Shown: piece after piece, positions 56,370-64,000 of the stretch
How positions within the stretch are numbered: the first letter of the stretch is position 1
Layout: each line of letters opens with the position of its first letter
IMG/VR virus record: IMGVR_UViG_3300044634_002329
Location: 1-64,000 of that record
Direction: 5' to 3' (one strand)
DNA length: 64,000 nucleotides
DNA from: a virus
The notes under the pieces: generated by a model
Seen by the model: only the letters and a program-made list of their open reading frames with translations
Database searches by the model: none
Told to the model about the DNA's origin: nothing
Made by a program: the position numbers and the translations under genes

Positions 56370-59300
56370 ATGGCAAAGAATTTACAAAATACATCCCAGA
56401 ATGTAACTAATAATTTTAATAAAGGATTAAATAAAGATTATGATCCTTCACTAGTACAAGAAGGTATGTGGACTCATGCTAGAAATGCTAGTAATAATAC
56501 TATTGAAGGTGACGTAGGTTCATTGTCTAATGAATCAGCTAACTTTATATGTGGTATTACTGGAACAACCATGCCATTAACTGTTGTTAAAAAATATATT
56601 ATTGGTGCTATTCAAATATTTTCTGATAAATGGTTAATATTTACTGCTGGTCATAATCCATTAGGTCAATCTATTTCATCTGAAATTGGATTATTAGAAG
56701 AAGAGTCATGTTCTTATAGACCTATTGTACAAGATGCTTGTTTAAGTTTTGATAAAAGATTTTTAATTACCGGAGCTTCTAAAGAAAATGAAGATTGTAG
56801 TTGGTCAGTATTTTTTGCAGACGGTAATAATCCAGATAGATATATTAATATTGGAGATCCAAAAACTTGGCCATCATCTGATTATCAATGGGTAGGTACT
56901 ACTGCAGATATGAACTATTATTTTAATGGTACTGATAAATTACTTTGGCCAAATGTTCAATGGGACACATATTGCACAACTGTCAATAGTTGTATTATTT
57001 GTGAAAATTTACCATCTTTAAATTGTGATAAACTAAGACTTGCTAGATTAATGGAAACTCCATGTCTTAATGTTACATTAGGTACATCAGGTGGTACATT
57101 AAGAAATGGTTCTTATTTTGCAACTATAGCTTATAGTATTAAAGGTCAAAAAGTTACAGATTATTTTTCTCAAAGTAATGTCCAACAAATATGGACTCCT
57201 AATAATAATGAAGGTTCATTGTTAATTGAAGTAAATGCAGATAGTGTTAACTTTAGTGAATTTATATTAGTAGTAGTACAAAATATTAATCAAGGTACTG
57301 TAGCTAAACAAATTGGAATATATTCTACTAAGACTAGTAAAATTGAATTAGATCAAATTAAAGAAGATTTAATTACTGTACCATTAGAACAATTACCATT
57401 ACAAACTCCAATATTTGAAAAATCAGATCAAATTGCTGATGTAAATAATTACTTACTTAGAGTAGGGCCTACATCTAAATTTGATTTTAACTATCAACCA
57501 TTAGCTAATTTAATTAGAGCTAAATGGGCTTCTGTAGAATATCCTGCTGACTATTATATTAATGGAGGAAATAAAGGAAGTTATTTAAGAGATGAAGTTC
57601 AACCATTTTTTATTAGATGGGTGTATGATACAGGAGATAAATCTGCATCATATCATATTCCAGGAAGAGCACCAAGAACATTTTTAGTCCCAACTAATAA
57701 TACATTAACTCCAGAACAATCTGTTCTTGTAGATCAAAATAGTTTAACTGCAGATGATCAAGTATTTGAAGTTTATAATACTGCAAGTTCAGCACCTACT
57801 CCAGGTTTAGTTGGTACTATACTAGCCGATGGTGGTAAAGTTATTGATGCTGGAGATATGGGATATTGGGAATCAACTGAAATATATCCTGACAATCAAG
57901 CTGAAATTTGGAATGCTAGTGCTCATTGTTGGACAGGTGTAGGTAACGTACCAAACAATGCTTATGACTTATGTGGTCTCCCTATTAGACATCACAAATT
58001 CCCAGACAATTATTTAAATAATAATACTGTACATTTTTCAACTAATCCTTCAGCAGCAACCCAAGGTGACTCTTTAAAAATAAGAATCATGGGTGTGTAC
58101 TTTGAAAATATTATAATGCCTAAAGATAATGATGGTTATGATATTCCTGGTATAGTAGGGTATGAGATTCTTAAAGGTTCTCGTGAAGGGAACAAAAGTA
58201 TTATTGCCAAAGGTATGGTAAATAATATGAGAAGTTATGCAATAAAAGGAACAGTTGCTAGAGGTAGAGAAGGATTATATCCTAACTATCCTTTTAATAC
58301 TATTTTACCTTTAGGATATTCATCAACATCCGGAGACCATAATTATTTATTTAATGATCCTTATATTAAAATGCAGGATCCGGCTAATGAAGATGACGTA
58401 CTTAATCAACAAGTACCAAGTGATATTATTACTTTTCATTCACCGGATACTATGTTTAGAACTCCTTATCTATCAACTACAGAATTAAAACTCTATGGTT
58501 ATTTATCTGGATTTTCTACTCAACAGTTTATTGAACCAGACCAACATCCTAAGTTTAAATTATTAGCTGATGCTAGTGTAATAGTTATGTTTTTAGGTGG
58601 TATTACTGAAGCTATCATATCTTTTATTGGTAGGTATGATAAAAAAGGATCATCATTTACTTCTCCTGGATATGCAGCTGGAGATCCAACAGGACTTATT
58701 CCTTTTAGTGCTCAAGTTATAGGAGCTAGTGCTGGACAAGCTACAGCTACCGCATATGATTCGGCAATTGCAGCATATTACTCAGGTGGAGGTTCTATTG
58801 CAGATGCATTAACATATGCAGTTACAGGTCTTAGACCTATATTAGCAGGAATCAATACTGCTAAAGATACAGCACTAACACCATTGATTGCAACAGGTGG
58901 GGTTGCTGTAACAGGAGATGAATATACTTATACAGTTCCCAATTTAGATTATTTACCATTACCTCTTAGAGCACTTGGTGGGCTTAACCAAGCTTTATAT
59001 TATTTTTCTGAAGGTGCTGATGTTACTTTAAATATTATATATACTTTATTACCTTATAGACAATTTGCTTTACAATCTGTAGCTCATGGATTTTATAGTA
59101 ACATGACTAAAGAAAATATGGCTGTAGATATATTAAGATTTAAAACTGATGTAAATTTATATTTAAGAGATGCTATTCAAGAACTTCCTAGATTTCAAGA
59201 CACATCAGGTACATACCATTCTTATAGTATTAACAATCTTAAAAGATCTGATACAGTAGTAATAAGAACTACCACAGGAAATAATTTAAACCAAGGACCT

Positions 59301-61754
59301 AAATTATTAAATATAGACCAATCATTAGTTACACTAGGTACTTTAGTTCAACATGGTACAGGATCAAATTTACCAGATTTTGAAAATCAAGAAATTCCTT
59401 TTAGTTTACCTATAGCAAGTCATTATGCTGGAATAAAAGTAAGACTAAGAAATCAATATGGTCAACTGCAAGGTATTAAACAAATTGTAATATCACCTTG
59501 TGAACAAAAAATTAATTTAAATGGGTTTACATTTCAAACTGTACAAACTAATATTAATTGTCCTACATTAACATTAGGTAATCCTAATCTTGTATTTAAA
59601 AAATTAAGCATGTCTCCAATATTTTTTGGAGGAGATACTTATATAAATAGATACACTGAAAAAAATACAATGTTTTATTACTATGATTGGCTATATGGTC
59701 AACCAAATGGTTTTGAATATAATTACTATTTACATCAAATGATACCTTCTCCTAGATTTAATGTAAATAGTATTAAGTATGAAGTATCAGATATAGCACC
59801 TGGTAACTGGAATAGTCCATTACCTGGTACCGGAGCTGTACCTACTAGTTTTTATAATCTAGATTATTATAAAAATCCTAATAGAAAGTATGATTATGTT
59901 AATGATCAACCAACAGGTTTTCCAGATACATATCCAGGAATATTAGGAGTTAAAGATTCTAAATTTTATTTAGCTAATTCAGCTGTAAGAGATTTCTTTG
60001 TAGAGTCAGATGTATTAGTAGATTTTAGAGAACCTGGTTTAACAGTAGCTGAAAAAAATTATGATCCGTATAGATATACAGATTACATATCTATGTTTAA
60101 TATGAAACCTGAAATTATTACAGCAGGTAACTGGTACAGATATGATTATTCATTAAGTGCTGCAAAAGCTTATACTCAATATTTTTCAGCAGGTAATTTA
60201 CAAAGTAGATATTATAATCCTAATGTAGCTAGTTTATGTTATACATATTACCCAGATAGATTATATTATTCTTTACAACAACAGGAAGAATCATTTAAAG
60301 ATAGTTGGTTTGTATTTCTTCCTAATAATTATAAAGAGTTTAGATCTCAACTTAATGGAGTAAAATCAATTAATAAATCAGGTTTATTTATTACATTTAA
60401 AAATGATAGTCCTTTAATGTATCAAGGGGTAGATACTCTTCAAACAGATTTAGGAACTAAAATTACTATTGGTGATGGTGGGTTATTTAGTCAACCACAA
60501 CAATTAGTATCTAATGCAGATAAACCGTATGAATACGGATCATCTCAAAGTAGATTAAGTGTAGTATCTACACCAGCTGGATTATTTTATATATCTCAGA
60601 ATCAAGGTAAAGTTTTTAACTATGCTGATGGTTTAAAAGAAATATCTCAAACAGGATTAAAGTGGTGGTTTAATTTATTCTTACCATATCAATTAACAAA
60701 AGATTTTCCAAATTATCCATATAAAGATAATCCTGTAGCAGGTATTGGGTGTCAGGGTATGTATGATAATATAAACTCTGTTTTATATTTTTCTAAAAAA
60801 GACTTTAAATTAAAAGAAGAATATAAAGATCAAGTACAATATATACCAATGATAACTACTGGTAAATATAAAGGTAGAGGAGATTACTTTACTTTAAATG
60901 GTACCGGACGTTATGAATTAGGAGATGAATTTTTATTTGAAGATGCATCATGGACATTAAGTTATGACCCTAAAAGTCAATTTTGGATTAGTTTTCATGA
61001 TTGGCATCCTGATTTATCTTTACCTACTAAGACTACATTCTTAACAACTAAGAATAATACATTATGGAAACATAATGAAGCTTGTGATTATTTTTGCAAT
61101 TATTATGGAGTTGATTATCCATTTGAAGTAGAATTACCTGTTATCACAGGTAAAACTGTTACTACTACAAGATCTGTAGAATACATATTAGAATGTTATA
61201 GAAGATCATCTATTAACTGTATTGATCAATTTCAAGTGTTAGATTTTAACTTTAATAAAGCTGTAGTATTTAATTCTGAACAAGTATCTGGATATCTTAA
61301 TCTTAATATATTTCCAAAAAATAATATTACATTAAGTTTACAATATCCTATTCCTAATCCTGCAATTATTGTTGAACCAACAATTCAACCATTACCAGGA
61401 TTTGAAATATTATTTTCTAAAGAAGAAAACAAATATAGATTTAATCAGTTTTGGGATATAACTAAAGATAGAGGTGAATTTCCTATTGGTTCTACATATC
61501 CTCCAACAGGTCCTTTAGTACCAGGTACTACTGAGTTATTAGGAAATTATTCACAAGAATATATTTGGATAACTCAACCTAACGGATATGTTAAAACATT
61601 AAATCCAAATAACTTAGATATTAATAAAGCTCAATTACAAAGAAAAAAGTTTAGACATTACTTAAACTTTTTACATCTAAGAAGAGATGTATCTGGAAAT
61701 GTAAATATGATATTAAAATTAAGTGAAACAAAAAATCAACTATCTCTAAGATAA
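56370..61754 (+). CDS. Tail muzzle/stabilisation protein
   Basis: A 1794-residue protein. Its N-terminus, NNFNKGLNKDYDPSLVQEGM, then WTHARNASNN, is diagnostic of the crAss-like tail stabilisation protein (P22 gp10-like), called the muzzle protein in the structure of a crAss-like virion. It caps the tail, holds the channel and likely controls cargo release. Its C-terminal 900 residues are beta-rich. Its stop overlaps the next start. Confidence 0.85.
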   Translation: MAKNLQNTSQNVTNNFNKGLNKDYDPSLVQEGMWTHARNASNNTIEGDVGSLSNESANFICGITGTTMPLTVVKKYIIGAIQIFSDKWLIFTAGHNPLGQSISSEIGLLEEESCSYRPIVQDACLSFDKRFLITGASKENEDCSWSVFFADGNNPDRYINIGDPKTWPSSDYQWVGTTADMNYYFNGTDKLLWPNVQWDTYCTTVNSCIICENLPSLNCDKLRLARLMETPCLNVTLGTSGGTLRNGSYFATIAYSIKGQKVTDYFSQSNVQQIWTPNNNEGSLLIEVNADSVNFSEFILVVVQNINQGTVAKQIGIYSTKTSKIELDQIKEDLITVPLEQLPLQTPIFEKSDQIADVNNYLLRVGPTSKFDFNYQPLANLIRAKWASVEYPADYYINGGNKGSYLRDEVQPFFIRWVYDTGDKSASYHIPGRAPRTFLVPTNNTLTPEQSVLVDQNSLTADDQVFEVYNTASSAPTPGLVGTILADGGKVIDAGDMGYWESTEIYPDNQAEIWNASAHCWTGVGNVPNNAYDLCGLPIRHHKFPDNYLNNNTVHFSTNPSAATQGDSLKIRIMGVYFENIIMPKDNDGYDIPGIVGYEILKGSREGNKSIIAKGMVNNMRSYAIKGTVARGREGLYPNYPFNTILPLGYSSTSGDHNYLFNDPYIKMQDPANEDDVLNQQVPSDIITFHSPDTMFRTPYLSTTELKLYGYLSGFSTQQFIEPDQHPKFKLLADASVIVMFLGGITEAIISFIGRYDKKGSSFTSPGYAAGDPTGLIPFSAQVIGASAGQATATAYDSAIAAYYSGGGSIADALTYAVTGLRPILAGINTAKDTALTPLIATGGVAVTGDEYTYTVPNLDYLPLPLRALGGLNQALYYFSEGADVTLNIIYTLLPYRQFALQSVAHGFYSNMTKENMAVDILRFKTDVNLYLRDAIQELPRFQDTSGTYHSYSINNLKRSDTVVIRTTTGNNLNQGPKLLNIDQSLVTLGTLVQHGTGSNLPDFENQEIPFSLPIASHYAGIKVRLRNQYGQLQGIKQIVISPCEQKINLNGFTFQTVQTNINCPTLTLGNPNLVFKKLSMSPIFFGGDTYINRYTEKNTMFYYYDWLYGQPNGFEYNYYLHQMIPSPRFNVNSIKYEVSDIAPGNWNSPLPGTGAVPTSFYNLDYYKNPNRKYDYVNDQPTGFPDTYPGILGVKDSKFYLANSAVRDFFVESDVLVDFREPGLTVAEKNYDPYRYTDYISMFNMKPEIITAGNWYRYDYSLSAAKAYTQYFSAGNLQSRYYNPNVASLCYTYYPDRLYYSLQQQEESFKDSWFVFLPNNYKEFRSQLNGVKSINKSGLFITFKNDSPLMYQGVDTLQTDLGTKITIGDGGLFSQPQQLVSNADKPYEYGSSQSRLSVVSTPAGLFYISQNQGKVFNYADGLKEISQTGLKWWFNLFLPYQLTKDFPNYPYKDNPVAGIGCQGMYDNINSVLYFSKKDFKLKEEYKDQVQYIPMITTGKYKGRGDYFTLNGTGRYELGDEFLFEDASWTLSYDPKSQFWISFHDWHPDLSLPTKTTFLTTKNNTLWKHNEACDYFCNYYGVDYPFEVELPVITGKTVTTTRSVEYILECYRRSSINCIDQFQVLDFNFNKAVVFNSEQVSGYLNLNIFPKNNITLSLQYPIPNPAIIVEPTIQPLPGFEILFSKEENKYRFNQFWDITKDRGEFPIGSTYPPTGPLVPGTTELLGNYSQEYIWITQPNGYVKTLNPNNLDINKAQLQRKKFRHYLNFLHLRRDVSGNVNMILKLSETKNQLSLR

Positions 61755-63925
61755 TGAATAAAAAAGTTTTATCCAAAGCTGTATCTGAATTAGATAAAGC
61801 AAAAGCTCCGGCAAAACCAAAAGATATAATTACTGATCCAATGGGTCAATGGAAATTTCTTGGACAAGATACTAGAATCCCTGGTAATGGTAAAGGTGAT
61901 ACTCTTAAGATTACTATGAAGGGAGTACCAGTTCCAGTATTTGCACAACCAAATGTAGGACCCGGTGTTATGATGGAATCAGGTAAAGATTATGAGTTTC
62001 CAGATGCAGACTATGTAGATGAAAGTCCACAGATGAAAAAAGGTGGTGTACTTAGATTACCTAAAATGCCTAAGCCATCTAAAAAAGGTGTATTAAGTAA
62101 AGCTTATAGTAGAAGTTTAGATGCTACAAATAAATTATTTACTGAACATATTTTATCTAAAAAAACTAAATCTAAAAAAGGTAAAGTATTTGACCCTAAT
62201 GCTAATTATCAAGATGGTGGTTTTTCAACAAGATTAAGTGCTTCACCTGACATGGGTGCTGTAGTTAATCCATCTGTAAATTATAATAAAGGTAATTTTA
62301 ATATTAATGCTTCATCAACAGTACCTGTAGAAAATTTAAAAAATTATTCTAAAAATTTAAATGTTAATGCTACTTATAAAAAAAATTTAAAAAAATATGG
62401 TAATTTAGAATTATTAGGCAGTGGATCTTTTTCTGAAGAAAATGACCCTAATTATAATGTTGGTGTTAATTATAATAAACAATTTAAAAATGGTTTAGGA
62501 ATTAATATTAATGCAAACTCTCCATTAAAAAATATTAAAAATAATGCAAATGCAAATGTTGGTTTAACTTATAATTTTAAAGACGGTGGTTATATAGAAA
62601 CAGATCTTGCAGATGATGAAATAGAAGAACTTAGAAAAGGTGGTTATATTGTACAGGATATATCCGTACCATCAGTAGGTGGTTATAAACAAGGTGGTGC
62701 TTTACTTACTAAAAAAGTAACATGTAAAAAATGTGGTTGGAAATGGGATGCTGCAGATGGTGGTGATGATATTACTACTTGTCATAAATGTGGTGGTCAA
62801 GGATTAGTACATGCACAATTAGGACAAAATACAAAATCATATACTAATAAAGAAGGTAGTACAACAACAAAATTTACTAAACCTGATGGTACGACATATA
62901 TAAAAGTTAAAGGTGCTGATGGTAAAGAGTATAATAAAACTGTTAAGCCAATAAAACCAATGTCTCGTAAAGAGTTTATGCAGACTGATTATTATAATCA
63001 AGGTATTCAAAATCCTCAATTTAATATAACTCCTGCTGATAATACAAATGTTGTAAAACCTTTAATGCAAACTCCTGTAGCAAAACCTGTATTAGCTAAC
63101 AGAAATGAACAAAAAGCTTTAGCACAACATTTAGTCAATACAGGTGCTGCTAGTAGATATTTAGGAGATAACTATGATGATAGTAAAACATTAAATGAAG
63201 CTATGTTAGAAAAAGTTCAACAGAACCCTAACATTATGAATTCTATTAATAAACAAGAATATCAATATCTTATAGACAAAGAACAAAAAGCTTATGATAA
63301 AGCTAGTCCTTTAGAAAAAACTGCAAGTTTTATACATTCAACTATTACTGATCCTGTATTAGTAGGCTCTAATCTTATTGAAGGTAAAGCTCCTATGTTA
63401 TGGCAAGGAATGAATAGAAGAGATAATACTAATCCTGAAACACAATCTTTTTATAATCAAGCATCAGGTGCAAATGATAATATGTTAAATAATGTTGTAA
63501 ATACAATTAATCCAGGTAATACAGGAGCTAGTGCATATCAGCATAATAAAGAAGGTAATTATTTAGGTATGGTAGCTGATGTTGCTGAATTAGCAGCTAT
63601 GGGTGCAGGAGCTCTTAAAAGTGCAAAAAGTTTATCAAATGTGGGTTCTAAAATGGGAAAATTAGAAAATATTGGTAATAGAGTAAATGATATTGTTGAT
63701 GTTTCTGAAAATGCTAGTAATGAACAATTAGGTGATGGTTTAATTGGATTAGTGCCAAAATTAAATAAAGTAACTACTCCTTTAAAAGGAGCTAATGCTG
63801 CATTTAATAAAGAACCTATTATGAAAAAAGGTGGGATGACTAATAATTATATAGAACTAGAATTAACTCCTAAAGAAATTAAATGGTATGAATCTCAAGG
63901 ATATATTGTAAAAGACATAGTCTAA
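61754..63925 (+). CDS. Putative virion cargo protein with zinc module and KGG motifs
   Basis: A 723-residue protein. The N-terminal segment ITDPMGQWKFLGQDTRIPGN, then ITMKGVPVPVFAQPN and ADYVDESPQMKKGG, is a motif set conserved in crAss-like proteins following the muzzle gene. These are known or suspected cargo injected with the DNA. It has a zinc ribbon near 325-350 (CKKCGWKWDA, then CHKCGGQG), a porin-like strand section near 155-275 and several KGG motifs, including a C-terminal one. Role inferred from relatives and order. Confidence 0.7.
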   Translation: MNKKVLSKAVSELDKAKAPAKPKDIITDPMGQWKFLGQDTRIPGNGKGDTLKITMKGVPVPVFAQPNVGPGVMMESGKDYEFPDADYVDESPQMKKGGVLRLPKMPKPSKKGVLSKAYSRSLDATNKLFTEHILSKKTKSKKGKVFDPNANYQDGGFSTRLSASPDMGAVVNPSVNYNKGNFNINASSTVPVENLKNYSKNLNVNATYKKNLKKYGNLELLGSGSFSEENDPNYNVGVNYNKQFKNGLGININANSPLKNIKNNANANVGLTYNFKDGGYIETDLADDEIEELRKGGYIVQDISVPSVGGYKQGGALLTKKVTCKKCGWKWDAADGGDDITTCHKCGGQGLVHAQLGQNTKSYTNKEGSTTTKFTKPDGTTYIKVKGADGKEYNKTVKPIKPMSRKEFMQTDYYNQGIQNPQFNITPADNTNVVKPLMQTPVAKPVLANRNEQKALAQHLVNTGAASRYLGDNYDDSKTLNEAMLEKVQQNPNIMNSINKQEYQYLIDKEQKAYDKASPLEKTASFIHSTITDPVLVGSNLIEGKAPMLWQGMNRRDNTNPETQSFYNQASGANDNMLNNVVNTINPGNTGASAYQHNKEGNYLGMVADVAELAAMGAGALKSAKSLSNVGSKMGKLENIGNRVNDIVDVSENASNEQLGDGLIGLVPKLNKVTTPLKGANAAFNKEPIMKKGGMTNNYIELELTPKEIKWYESQGYIVKDIV

Positions 63926-63984
63926 ACATTTAAAGTTTAATGAATAAACTAAAATTTATTATATTTATTATATAACAAGTAGTC

Positions 63985-64000
63985 ATGGAAAAAAGACGTG
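63985..64000 (+). CDS. Start of next gene, truncated by window edge
   Basis: ATG at 63985 opens a frame beginning MEKRR that runs off the window, after an AT-rich leader. In related phages this position starts further cargo or the virion RNA polymerase genes. Confidence 0.35.

Noticed and set aside
1-64000. Integrated prophage
   Set aside because: No integrase, attachment site or host chromosomal genes are seen; the gene order is that of a free crAss-like phage genome.

Overview
This window looks like about two thirds of the genome of a crAss-like phage (order Crassvirales) that infects a member of the Bacteroidota. The evidence is the ordered block of structural genes on the plus strand: an HU/IHF-like protein, a zinc-ribbon protein, a PD-(D/E)XK nuclease, large terminase, portal, a scaffold-like protein, major capsid protein, a run of small basic virion proteins, ring/tail proteins, a very large tail muzzle/stabilisation protein and a cargo-like protein. 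The DNA is strongly AT-rich, genes lack obvious Shine-Dalgarno sites, and one promoter (29999..30030) fits the Bacteroides consensus TTTG-N20-TANNTTTG. TAG ends several intact genes, so the standard bacterial code appears to be used. DNA polymerase, primase and the giant virion RNA polymerase are not in the window. By comparison with relatives, the polymerase polyprotein probably lies just past the right edge.

Layout. 1-16.75 kb, minus strand: tightly packed small genes, many overlapping by 1-4 bases. A few are secreted or membrane-anchored. The recognisable ones are an HTH/ribbon-helix-helix-type regulator, a MoxR-like AAA+ ATPase paired with a VWA-MIDAS protein, a ClpS-like adaptor, an SF2 helicase, two zinc-binding proteins (one HNH) and a PcfJ-like protein. 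Two tRNA-Leu-like genes with abnormal anticodon regions and one structured RNA sit here. 16.75-17.78 kb: a gene-free, highly structured locus that is probably a long non-coding RNA, followed by TGACCG iteron-like repeats. 17.78-20.94 kb, minus strand: an array of eleven single-gene cassettes, each preceded by the same AT-rich promoter-like motif and followed by a hairpin.

20.94-21.19 kb is the divergent switch point. 21.2-23.8 kb, plus strand: a metallophosphoesterase, an Acb2-like (anti-CBASS) candidate, a GroES-like candidate and a DUF3310 protein. 23.9-29.9 kb: tail fibre and adhesin genes, including three that share an N-terminal module and one with PKD and DUF285 repeats, then a lysis cassette with an M15 peptidase. 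30-64 kb: packaging, capsid and tail genes.

Most likely the minus-strand block handles takeover of the host and the plus-strand block handles assembly and lysis. The strongest candidates for something undescribed are the structured RNA locus at 16.75-17.64 kb with its tRNA-like domain carrying an encoded CCA, the repeated promoter/terminator cassette array, the phage MoxR-VWA pair, and a KGG motif shared by many neighbouring virion proteins. All functional calls come from reading motifs by eye. No database search was run.
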